Part shown: positions 53,601-61,093 of the stretch, in pieces
Numbering within the stretch: the first letter of the stretch is position 1
How the letters are laid out: each line of letters starts with the position of its first letter
Virus record (IMG/VR): IMGVR_UViG_3300037189_016726
Location: 1-64,000 of that record
Origin: a virus
Reading direction: 5' to 3' (one strand)
DNA length: 64,000 bases
Notes under the pieces: generated by a model
What the model saw: the letters and a program-made list of their open reading frames with translations, nothing else
Told to the model about the DNA's origin: nothing
The model's database searches: none
Program-made: the position numbers and the translations under genes

Positions 53601-54676
53601 ATGTCTAATCCTCCCAAATCTGTATCCTCAAGATCATTAGTGCTGGCACCAATTTTATAAGATGTTATTTCATGCTCCTGTGGAGCAACTTGTACAGCTT
53701 CACTATTCATCCACGGGTCTGTCCATCCCGCTATTGGATTTTTACAACCTTTATCGTATGGTAAACCTATATTTTTTCTTCTGGTCATGCAAAGCCAATC
53801 TACATATTCAGCCATTACTTTTTCATTTAAACCAATAATAGATCCATCTTTGAATAAATATTCTGACCAAGCTTTTTCTTCATTTGCTGCTGATTCAAAC
53901 ATCTTTATAGCGTCCTCTTGACATTCTTCTGCTATTTTAACGAATCCTTCTTCTGGAACAGTATGTAAAATCTTTAGAATTTCTTGAGTATTATACAAAT
54001 GTAATGCCTCATCTCGTTTAATGAGTTTAATTATATCTGCATTACCAATCATTTTCTTATTTTCTGCAAAAGCAAATGCACATATAAATGATACATAAAA
54101 TCTTACAGCCTCAAGTATATTTACACTAACTAATGTCAAGTATATTTGTTTCTTGATATCTTTTGTGCTTCCAGATTTTTTTAATTCTCGCAAAGTATTG
54201 TATTCTTTTATGGCAACATTAGCTCTTTTTAGAATTTCTTTATCTGTTAAACAACTATCTAAAATATCGCTTGGGTTACTATACACATTTTTAATTATGT
54301 ATGTGTAACTATAGCTATGAATTTGTTCAAAAAACTGCCACACATTCATACATGCTTCTAATTCTGGATTAGAAACATATTCTTGCAGCGTTGGAACTCC
54401 TCGACAGATAACACTATCCATCATTGTTTGATATTTAAGGTTGGATGTAAAGATAAATCTCTCGTTGTCTGACATTATATTGTCATTCTTGAAATCATTT
54501 CTATCTTTTTTCAATTCGATTTCTTCTGGCCTCCAAAAAAATTCCATCTGCTTCTTGAATAAATCAAAAAATACTGGATATTTGAATTTGTCATATCTCT
54601 GCAAAGATAAATCTTCGCCAAGAAATAAAGGTTGAGATAGATAATCGATATTGTTTTTATTCAAAATTGTTTTCAT
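53597..54676 (-). CDS. nrdB: Ribonucleotide reductase class Ia small subunit
   Basis: The 359-residue protein has all iron ligands and the radical Tyr by comparison with E. coli NrdB: Asp in LKYQTMMDSV, Glu and His in FFEQIHSYSYTYI with the Tyr four residues after the His, Glu in ILEAVRFYVSF, and Glu plus His in KRDEALHLYN. The C-terminus (TNDLEDTDLGGLDI) is the short tail that binds the large subunit. It forms the tyrosyl radical for dNTP synthesis with NrdA (55706-57934). An FkbM gene stands between the two, which is unusual. Confidence 0.95.
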   Translation of the reverse strand: MKTILNKNNIDYLSQPLFLGEDLSLQRYDKFKYPVFFDLFKKQMEFFWRPEEIELKKDRNDFKNDNIMSDNERFIFTSNLKYQTMMDSVICRGVPTLQEYVSNPELEACMNVWQFFEQIHSYSYTYIIKNVYSNPSDILDSCLTDKEILKRANVAIKEYNTLRELKKSGSTKDIKKQIYLTLVSVNILEAVRFYVSFICAFAFAENKKMIGNADIIKLIKRDEALHLYNTQEILKILHTVPEEGFVKIAEECQEDAIKMFESAANEEKAWSEYLFKDGSIIGLNEKVMAEYVDWLCMTRRKNIGLPYDKGCKNPIAGWTDPWMNSEAVQVAPQEHEITSYKIGASTNDLEDTDLGGLDI

Positions 54677-55281
54677 GTTGGTGCCCTGCGCATTACTGTG
54701 TCTGCCGCGTATTCACTAATTGAGTATCCTAATTTTGTTGCGGTATTTTTTACTTTAACATATCCTTCTTCTGGATATAGTCCATTATGTTCGAATTGAA
54801 TTATCTTTGGCAGTGGATATTTATTTAATTCACATTCATTCAAGTAATCTTCTAATATGACAATATCATGACCCTCTGTGTCTATTTTAAGCATATCCAA
54901 AGACTTAACTCTATATTCGTCAATTACGGTAGATAGTCTTACTGTTTTTACAGTGTCTTTTTTAACTATATCAGATATTGGTAGATTTCTTTCGTTAAGA
55001 ACTTTAATAACAAATTCGTGAGGTTTACCAACTGAACTTGATCCAATAAACCACCAAGGAAGATCATATTGATCAATAGTTTCTTGAGCAACATAATAAA
55101 TATCTATTGATCCCTGCTTATTAGATATTGCTACATTTAGTTTTTCAACGTTTAATCTATTTGGTAGTTGATCTAATAGATGCTTCAAAGGCTCAATTGA
55201 TATTCCATTAATTGTATCTGATGATTTCTCTATTAAGCTATCAAAATTTGCTGTTCCGATTTCAATAAAATTATAGTGCAT
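54673..55281 (-). CDS. FkbM-family methyltransferase
   Basis: The 202-residue product begins MHYNFIEIGTANFDSLIEKS, where IEIGTANFDS is the SAM-binding first loop, then GISIEPLKHLLDQL, VEKLNVAISNKQGSIDIYYV and DMLKIDTEGHDIVILEDYL with the family IDTEG motif. These enzymes O-methylate sugars or small molecules. It overlaps nrdB by 4 nt and so shares its expression. It could modify glycans made by the phage glycosyltransferases. The substrate is not known. Confidence 0.85.
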   Translation of the reverse strand: MHYNFIEIGTANFDSLIEKSSDTINGISIEPLKHLLDQLPNRLNVEKLNVAISNKQGSIDIYYVAQETIDQYDLPWWFIGSSSVGKPHEFVIKVLNERNLPISDIVKKDTVKTVRLSTVIDEYRVKSLDMLKIDTEGHDIVILEDYLNECELNKYPLPKIIQFEHNGLYPEEGYVKVKNTATKLGYSISEYAADTVMRRAPT

Positions 55282-55287
55282 ATTTTC

Positions 55288-55695
55288 TTATTTATCCTTA
55301 AGTGGACCATTTACAACCCATGCGTCACACGTTCTGGTGCCAGCGCATTTAAAATCAAATAATTCGCAATAACCCAAATCTGCCAAATCGATAATTTCTT
55401 TAGCATCCTCCATCTCTGACGCTAACCCTTTTTGGATACAATTTATCATCTTTTCTTTAACTATGAATGCCGCACAATTGGAACACCTCATAGTTTTAAC
55501 TTGATCGATTGACGTTTTAAATTGATCCGCTTTCTTTTTCCAGTATTTTTTATCATCATTATTTGGATTAGCTGGACCATAGTTTGCAATATCAATAGCG
55601 CTTTGTCTATTTTTAAGATTAACTGTAATGTCCTGAGTTGCTGGTGGGCATTCTATTTTAGCATCAACTTTATAGATCAGATCAGATTTTTTCAT
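55288..55695 (-). CDS. Cys-rich protein with GYCELF..C....TCDAW motif
   Basis: I chose ATG 55695, preceded by GAGGAACG, over an in-frame start inside nrdA. The 135-residue product has RCSNCAAFIVKEKMINCIQK and then YCELFDFKCAGTRTCDAWV, six cysteines in all. I associate this pattern with phage proteins that may bind an Fe-S cluster or metal, some of them linked to head or tail structure. It is 10 nt after nrdA and 6 nt before the FkbM gene. Whether it aids the reductase or is structural cannot be told. Confidence 0.55.
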   Translation of the reverse strand: MKKSDLIYKVDAKIECPPATQDITVNLKNRQSAIDIANYGPANPNNDDKKYWKKKADQFKTSIDQVKTMRCSNCAAFIVKEKMINCIQKGLASEMEDAKEIIDLADLGYCELFDFKCAGTRTCDAWVVNGPLKDK

Positions 55696-55705
55696 ATTAC
55701 GTTCC

Positions 55706-57934
55706 TCATATTGAACAAGATCCAGATTCGCAACCGGAAGATTTTTCTGTCTGACCGTCGCCATCTGGGGTGTTACAGTAATAAAAATTCTTTACACCAT
55801 ATTTATACCCATAAATTTGATCTTTGATTAAAACGCTCAATGGTATATTACCCTCTGGAAAATGAGCATAATTATAGTACAAATTAACACTAATACTCAT
55901 ATCCACAAATTTTTGTAGAATAGCACAAATATTTAGTATTGCCTTGTTATTTTCCATTTCCCAAGCTAGTGTATAGTAATTTTTGCGAGATGAATAATTG
56001 GGCACCAACTGCTTTAAAACTCCATTCTTAGCCTTTTTGTAAGAAAGTAGGCTTCTGACAGGTTCAATGCCGTTTGTGCTGTTCTGGATGACGCTAGAGG
56101 ACTCACAGGGCATTATAGCGGTCAGTGTTGAGTGTCTTAGTCCATGCTGCTTGATTCTGCTCCTAAGACCCTCCCAATCCATAGTATACTCTGGCTTAAC
56201 CAGTTCGTCAACTGTTTTTTTGTACCAATCTAAAGGAAGTAATCCTCTAGAATATTTAGTTTCATTGAATTTATTGCAAGAACCAAGTTCCGCTGCCAAG
56301 CGGCATGATTCATTAAGTAAATTCCACTGAATCTTTTCCATTGTTGAGTGAATTAACGGCAGAGTATCTGGATCATCATACTTTAGCTTGTGCTTGGCTA
56401 AGAATCCAGCAAGATTGGTTATTCCTATACCTAGTGATCTACGATTTTTAGTAAAATTTTCTCCAGCAGCTACCGGATAATCTTGATAATCTATAACTGA
56501 CTCTAAGGTTCTCACGGCTATCCTGCAAGCACTAGCAATATCATTATCATTGTCCAATTCTGTCAGGTTTAACGCCGATAGAATACAAATACCTATTTCA
56601 CCCTCTTTATCGTCAATAGATTTAATTGGTTTGGTTGGATGAATAATTTCTTGACATAGATTACTCATATAAACTGGAATATCCCATGATCCATGCTCAT
56701 TAGCATTGTCTATGTTCATAACATAAATACGTCCAGTTTCAAGTCTTTCTTTTGTAAAGATTTCCGCTAACTTTCTAGCATTAATCTTTTTCTTCATCTT
56801 GATATGTCTAGAGTTCTCATATTTCTCATATAATTTCTTGAAATCTTCATTGTTATTCATAGAACTATAAAGACCACAGGTTTCTTCTGGACTAAATAGT
56901 GTGATATCCTCATTCTTAATTAGTCGTTCATAGAATAACTTATTGAACTGAACAGAATAATCTAACTTGCGTACTCTATTATCGTCGGTTCCAGCATTAT
57001 TCTTGAGGCATACAATATCTTCTATTTCATAGTGCCAAAAAGGAATATGAACCGTCGCTGAACCGCCCCTAATGCCATTTTGACTTGTGGCTTTTACAGT
57101 AGATTCGAAAATCTTAAGGTAGGGAATTAGTCCAGTATGTATAACTTCTCCACCGCGAATACTAGCATTTATTGGACGAATGCGACCGATATTTAAACCA
57201 ATACCAGCACGGCGGGCAGTATATTTGCCAACAGCATGAATGCTAGAAAAAATAGAATCTAAATCGTCTTCAACGTCAACTAGTACACAGCTAGCGAACT
57301 GTTTGATTTTAGTTCTAACGCCAGCCATAATTGGTGTGGGAAGATTGATTTTAAATGTTGAGAAGCATTCATAAGCATCCTTGACTTCATCAACAACATT
57401 GAATAGAGCCATTGCTATTGTGATGTATGCAAACTGTGGAGTTTCATACATCTCGCCAGTAGCTCTATTTTTGACGAGATACTTATCTATCATTTGCTGT
57501 AGACCAGCGTATGTGTAAAGATAATCTCTATCGTGATCAATGCAGGATTCTATTTCTTTAATATCTTCCTTTGACCACTTTTCAAATAATGCGGGATCAT
57601 AAATACCCTTCTCAATATTTGACTTTATATGTTTAGATAGCGATGGAGGACTATCATGCTTCTCCCACAAATCTTTCCGTAAAGACATATTCAATAGTCT
57701 AGAAGCGACATATTGATAATTGGGTTTTGATGGGGAAGTCAGGTCATTTGCTGACTTAACAAGAATTTGGTGGATTTCTTTGGTGGTAATGCCATCTCTT
57801 AATGAGAGCTTGGCATTCATCTCTATGTCTGACCAAGAAACATTATTGATATCCTTAATCGCCCACTCTACAACCTTATGAATCTTTTCTACTGTATACT
57901 TTTCAAAACTTCCATTTCTTTTCTGTACTTGCAT
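55706..57934 (-). CDS. nrdA: Ribonucleotide reductase class Ia large subunit
   Basis: The 742-residue protein has an N-terminal ATP-cone (VQKRNGSFEKYTVEKIHKVV), the first catalytic Cys in IKQFASCVLVDVEDD, the N-x-C-x-E active-site motif in MSNLCQEIIHP, the radical-transfer Tyr pair in KNFYYCNTP, and a C-terminal CxxxxC tail (GCESGSC) for reduction by thioredoxin or glutaredoxin. It converts NDPs to dNDPs with NrdB. The presence of the ATP cone suggests dATP regulation. No intron or split is seen. Confidence 0.95.
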   Translation of the reverse strand: MQVQKRNGSFEKYTVEKIHKVVEWAIKDINNVSWSDIEMNAKLSLRDGITTKEIHQILVKSANDLTSPSKPNYQYVASRLLNMSLRKDLWEKHDSPPSLSKHIKSNIEKGIYDPALFEKWSKEDIKEIESCIDHDRDYLYTYAGLQQMIDKYLVKNRATGEMYETPQFAYITIAMALFNVVDEVKDAYECFSTFKINLPTPIMAGVRTKIKQFASCVLVDVEDDLDSIFSSIHAVGKYTARRAGIGLNIGRIRPINASIRGGEVIHTGLIPYLKIFESTVKATSQNGIRGGSATVHIPFWHYEIEDIVCLKNNAGTDDNRVRKLDYSVQFNKLFYERLIKNEDITLFSPEETCGLYSSMNNNEDFKKLYEKYENSRHIKMKKKINARKLAEIFTKERLETGRIYVMNIDNANEHGSWDIPVYMSNLCQEIIHPTKPIKSIDDKEGEIGICILSALNLTELDNDNDIASACRIAVRTLESVIDYQDYPVAAGENFTKNRRSLGIGITNLAGFLAKHKLKYDDPDTLPLIHSTMEKIQWNLLNESCRLAAELGSCNKFNETKYSRGLLPLDWYKKTVDELVKPEYTMDWEGLRSRIKQHGLRHSTLTAIMPCESSSVIQNSTNGIEPVRSLLSYKKAKNGVLKQLVPNYSSRKNYYTLAWEMENNKAILNICAILQKFVDMSISVNLYYNYAHFPEGNIPLSVLIKDQIYGYKYGVKNFYYCNTPDGDGQTEKSSGCESGSCSI

Positions 57935-57961
57935 GTTATTCCTGTTTTAAATTAAGTCAAT

Positions 57962-58591
57962 CTAGCTGTTCCACCAATGATTCAAAATTTTTGTAACTAT
58001 CCAATTAATAATGATGGGTAAAAGAACATTTATTATCAGAATAGTTAGTATAACTGATCCACAAACAATTTCTTTGTCATTTTTTGCGTTTTCTAAGATA
58101 AAATCATAGCATTGTTTTCTAAGTTTTTTCTTTTCGCTTCGTGTTGCATTTTTAATGTCTCGTTCTGAACTGACTATTGTAGCCCATTCGCCACCATATT
58201 GCAAGCATCGTTTAGCGATTTTTCTTCTACTGTCATCTTGATATTCCAAGTTGATATCATTAGCAATACCGATTAAATATGAATCATCGTTTGATCCAAA
58301 TTTTAATGTTCCAGTATAGTCAAACTTTATATCTGGAAAATGTTTGATTTTTATTACGCCACCATCTTTTCCAAGCGTCATTCCTATAATATTTAGATTG
58401 AACTTGATAAATTTTTCAATAGTAGCTATTGGTAGATTATTGTTAAAGTTGATATCAACAGAGTCATTTTTATTGATTACCGAAACATCTATTGGAGATG
58501 GACATTGAACAGACATTGTTCCCATCTTATAGCCGGATGAAGAAAAAATGCTAATCAGAATATCTTTTATTTTACTTATATCGTAATTCAT
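57962..58591 (-). CDS. Protein with C-terminal membrane helix, unknown function
   Basis: The 209-residue product is soluble for about 175 residues (start MNYDISKIKDILISIFSSSG), with a Lys/Arg-rich stretch (RSEKKKLRKQCYD). A long hydrophobic helix (VILTILIINVLLPIIINWIV) and a short basic/aromatic tail (KILNHWWNS) end the protein, giving a tail-anchored topology. It is the last of four small envelope-type genes before nrdA. It may act in lysis, host-takeover or membrane attachment; nothing in the sequence decides. Confidence 0.5.
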   Translation of the reverse strand: MNYDISKIKDILISIFSSSGYKMGTMSVQCPSPIDVSVINKNDSVDINFNNNLPIATIEKFIKFNLNIIGMTLGKDGGVIKIKHFPDIKFDYTGTLKFGSNDDSYLIGIANDINLEYQDDSRRKIAKRCLQYGGEWATIVSSERDIKNATRSEKKKLRKQCYDFILENAKNDKEIVCGSVILTILIINVLLPIIINWIVTKILNHWWNS

Positions 58592-58597
58592 ATTCTA

Positions 58598-59047
58598 TCA
58601 TTTCTGTATTAAAGACCAACATAGACCCATAAAGTAATCGCTTATTTTATTTTTTTCTTCTTGAGAAAGATCATGGTTATCATCAGATACCAAATCTGAT
58701 ATTAGTTTTGTTAAACCGTCGCCAAATCCATTGTATTTTCCAACTAATTCCTCTTTAAAAAATGTTTTTCCAGCTAAAGTATAAACGTCATTTACTTGTT
58801 GTAAATTTGTATTATAGTCCTTAACTCTTGTTGCGAATTCATAATTGAAAATTGCTATTTTTGTTCTGTCTTTTGGGTCGGTGACTAAAGATGCTAATCC
58901 TTTTACAGCTTGCATTACTTCTTCGCTTGGTTTTTCAACGTCCAATATTGCTACTGGTTCTGGAATTATTGGTATGTGAATATTTTTTAGATTTGGTTCA
59001 AACAAGCTGTAAGTTATTAAAAGTAAACCGATTAACATGCGTATCAT
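58598..59047 (-). CDS. Secreted or membrane-anchored protein, 149 residues
   Basis: The N-terminus MIRMLIGLLLITYSLFEPN is a signal peptide or a membrane anchor. The remaining residues are a soluble helical domain (EEVMQAVKGLASLVTDPKDR, DYNTNLQQVNDVYTLAGKTF). No known motif is seen. It is 1 nt from the preceding membrane-protein gene and 6 nt from the next one, so the set is probably co-expressed. The location would be periplasm or inner membrane in a Gram-negative host. Confidence 0.5.
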   Translation of the reverse strand: MIRMLIGLLLITYSLFEPNLKNIHIPIIPEPVAILDVEKPSEEVMQAVKGLASLVTDPKDRTKIAIFNYEFATRVKDYNTNLQQVNDVYTLAGKTFFKEELVGKYNGFGDGLTKLISDLVSDDNHDLSQEEKNKISDYFMGLCWSLIQK

Positions 59048-59048
59048 T

Positions 59049-59354
59049 TTATACCTCTACTTTAACTGTTGTGTCTACTACAGTTGATTGAGATTTATCA
59101 TTTAATAGTGGGAAAACTTCATCTAATTTGTCTTTTGCTGATCCTAGCTTGCTATTAACACATTCATTTCTTAATTTATACCATAGATCTATAATTTGTA
59201 TGAATTTATCATTTCCTATTGGTTGTAATGATTTATTCTTTTTCATATTTAGTAATTTGCTAATAATATAGCTTGGATTAACATAGTATGATGCTACTAA
59301 AGCTACTCCAACTAATAATGCTAATACTCTAAGTGTTGTTTCAAGGTTGAACAT
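59049..59354 (-). CDS. Small single-span membrane protein
   Basis: The 101-residue product has one predicted membrane helix near the N-terminus (TLRVLALLVGVALVASYYV) and a soluble helical C-terminal domain (KFIQIIDLWYKLRNECVNSK). Single-span proteins of this size occur in phage lysis modules as spanins or holins, but no other lysis gene is recognised here, so that is only a possibility. It is 8 nt after the lipoprotein gene. Confidence 0.5.
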   Translation of the reverse strand: MFNLETTLRVLALLVGVALVASYYVNPSYIISKLLNMKKNKSLQPIGNDKFIQIIDLWYKLRNECVNSKLGSAKDKLDEVFPLLNDKSQSTVVDTTVKVEV

Positions 59355-59362
59355 ATAAACTC

Positions 59363-59668
59363 CTATTTCGATGATTTACTGTGATATGGGCATGATGTTT
59401 TGTGTCCATCTCCTTGGACAATAATTCCTGTGCCTTTGCAGATACATTTTGCTGGATCTGGATTTGTGCCATCGTTAATATCCGGTTGAGGATTTGGATC
59501 AACAACATAAACTTTGGACTCTGCATCTTTGAATGAAAGTTCAGCCTGTTGTTTCCAATCATCTATATAGGATGAATACATATCTGTAATCTCTGTTTTT
59601 GGTAGAGATTGAGCTATGTTAGATGAACATCCTAATAAGACTAAAATTAATAATAAGGTATACCTCAT
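59363..59668 (-). CDS. Small lipoprotein with Cys-rich C-terminus
   Basis: The 101-residue product starts with a lipoprotein signal (MRYTLLLILVLLGCSSNIAQ; LLGC lipobox, modified Cys14). The mature chain carries CICKGTGIIVQGDGHKTSCP near the end, a CxCxGxG-type zinc-like motif resembling part of DnaJ-type ribbons. It should be anchored to a bacterial membrane. Its start overlaps the upstream gene by 4 nt. A spanin-like or superinfection-exclusion role is possible but unsupported. Confidence 0.6.
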   Translation of the reverse strand: MRYTLLLILVLLGCSSNIAQSLPKTEITDMYSSYIDDWKQQAELSFKDAESKVYVVDPNPQPDINDGTNPDPAKCICKGTGIIVQGDGHKTSCPYHSKSSK

Positions 59669-59883
59669 GGTGTACCTCCATCGATTCCATTGTAATAATT
59701 AATATTGTCAAATCTATCTGTATATTTAGTTTCTAGCTGATTATAAGTTGCTGAACCTTGAAAATCGCTTGGTAGCGATTCATATTCTCCGGTTCTATAA
59801 CAATAAACTACGCAAGAAGCGTTTTTGATAGTTTCATTACCAGAAACCACATTTGTTACTACGTCTGTTGTTGTAATTGCCAC
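59665..59883 (-). CDS. Small hypothetical protein (GTG start)
   Basis: The start is GTG at 59883 with AAAGGAG six bases upstream. The 72-residue product starts MAITTTDVVTNVVSGNETIK and has two close Cys (SCVVYCYRTG). It has a Thr/Val strand at the N-terminus, like small virion proteins, and no signal peptide. It is 16 nt downstream of the Thr-rich protein gene, so it may be a small companion of the surface module. Function is unknown. Confidence 0.45.
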   Translation of the reverse strand: MAITTTDVVTNVVSGNETIKNASCVVYCYRTGEYESLPSDFQGSATYNQLETKYTDRFDNINYYNGIDGGTP

Positions 59884-59899
59884 TGTTAGCTCCTTTGTA

Positions 59900-60793
59900 T
59901 TATGGTGTTGCTGACCACCAGATTTTTAGATTGACGAATGCTGTTGAAGAGTCTGGATTAAAATATAATGTTTGACCCGCTGTTATAGCTTTGCTTCCAG
60001 ATGTAGAACCTACACATTGATATGTTGTACTTCCACCTGCGGCTGTGAGAATTTCAAAATAATCATTTCCACAATCTGATAGTGTTAAACTATTCCAACT
60101 CCATTTAATATATCCTGTTGTATTTACTACTCTTCCAGTGTTATATGTTGCAATAGTAGATGCTACGAATGGGCTGGCTAGCGTTCCGCTTCCAGTAAAT
60201 CCAACAGCATTCCATGCGGCATTAGCTGTTCCCCAAGGATTTGGAGCGGCTGTTGTGGTCGTGGTTGACGTTGTAGTTGGTGCTGATGTGGTAGTGGTGC
60301 TTGTTGTTGTGCTGGTCGTAGTTGTACTTGTAGTAGTAGTTGTGCTAGTCGTGGTAGTCGTGGTAGTAGTTGTGGTAGTTGTACTGGTGGTGGTAGTTGT
60401 GCTGGTAGTTGTGCTGGTAGTGGTAGTTGGCGCTAGCGTGGTTGATGTTGTAGTTGTGGTGGTGGTACTAGTTGTGCTAGTTGTGGTGCTAGTTGTGGTT
60501 GTGGTTGTGGTGCTGGTTGTGGTCGGCGTTGGCGTGGTTGTTGTGCTTGTGGTGGTTGTTGTGCTTGTGGTGGTTGTAGTGCTGGTGGTAGTTGTAGTAC
60601 TAGTTGTGGTTGTGCTGCTGGTTGTGCTAGTTGTAGTGCTAGTCGTACTTGTGGTACTAGTTGTAGCTGGGCCAGAAGTGGTTGTAACACCATTGGCTGT
60701 ATACGCTACAGAATTACCAATGTATATAGATGATACTTCAGTACCACCTACATACACTTTATTTATAGAGCTAGTGCCAACTTTTAAAGTCAT
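59900..60793 (-). CDS. Thr-rich stalk protein with N- and C-terminal globular parts
   Basis: In this 297-residue product, residues 1-36 (MTLKVGTSSINKVYVGGTEV SSIYIG...) look like a phage fibre attachment motif of the kind VYVG.tEv..iYiG. Residues about 37-183 are almost only Thr with some Ser and Pro. Residues 184-297 form a beta-rich C-terminal domain (YIKWSWNSLTLSDCGNDYFE), loosely like a CUB or jelly-roll binding domain. The layout is base, mucin-like stalk and head. The Thr stalk is a likely O-glycosylation target. It lies in a surface module upstream of the nucleotide genes. Confidence 0.65.
   Translation of the reverse strand: MTLKVGTSSINKVYVGGTEVSSIYIGNSVAYTANGVTTTSGPATTSTTSTTSTTTSTTSSTTTTSTTTTTSTTTTTSTTTTTSTTTTPTPTTTSTTTTTTTSTTTSTTSTTTTTTTSTTLAPTTTTSTTTSTTTTTSTTTTTTTTTTTTSTTTTTSTTTTSTTTSTTTTSAPTTTSTTTTTAAPNPWGTANAAWNAVGFTGSGTLASPFVASTIATYNTGRVVNTTGYIKWSWNSLTLSDCGNDYFEILTAAGGSTTYQCVGSTSGSKAITAGQTLYFNPDSSTAFVNLKIWWSATP
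60245..60685 (-). repeat. Thr-codon low-complexity tract (mucin-like stalk)
   Basis: The - strand reads as long runs of ACA, ACT and ACC codons broken by Ser, so synonymous Thr codons are mixed and the DNA repeat is imperfect. It codes for residues about 37-183 of the 59900-60793 protein. Slippage or recombination could change stalk length, and similar tracts occur at 63718-63912. Confidence 0.85.
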
Positions 60794-60798
60794 CTATA

Positions 60799-61080
60799 TT
60801 ACTTTATTAGGTAAACTGTTTTGGGATCTTTGGTGGATAAATTATTGTAGTCAGTTTGACTCATAGTTACAATGTTATACACCCCAGAAGCATTAGTAAT
60901 CCCAACAGTATTACTTACCACAGTATTAGGTAAATTGGCCCAGCTTGTATATTCATCTCCAATTTTAATTACTTTTGTATCAGTAGCGAAAGATGGTTCA
61001 CCAGATGCTAAGATTGTATTCTTAGATATAAACTCTGATTCTGGACCCCTTCTTAGCTGTATATCGGTTTTCTTAGACAT
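60799..61080 (-). CDS. Short fibre-type protein (RRG..GEPSF.TDT..IKIGD motif)
   Basis: The 93-residue protein begins MSKKTDIQLRRGPESEFISK and continues ILASGEPSFATDTKVIKIGD, a well-known motif at the N-terminus of phage fibre and tailspike proteins (RRG...L..GEpgfetDt.klKiGdG...W). It lacks the long fibre that often follows, so it may be a separate attachment unit. It sits 13 nt from the protease gene and 5 nt from the Thr-rich protein gene. Family recognition is good; the assembly partner is unknown. Confidence 0.75.
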   Translation of the reverse strand: MSKKTDIQLRRGPESEFISKNTILASGEPSFATDTKVIKIGDEYTSWANLPNTVVSNTVGITNASGVYNIVTMSQTDYNNLSTKDPKTVYLIK

Positions 61081-61093
61081 ATTTCACCTTATT

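Noticed and set aside
60138-60866. Long Val-rich open frame on the + strand opposite the Thr-rich gene
   Set aside because: It is the complement of Thr codons; the product is poly-Val without domains. The - strand frame has a proper start, a fibre-like N-terminus and a globular C-terminal domain.
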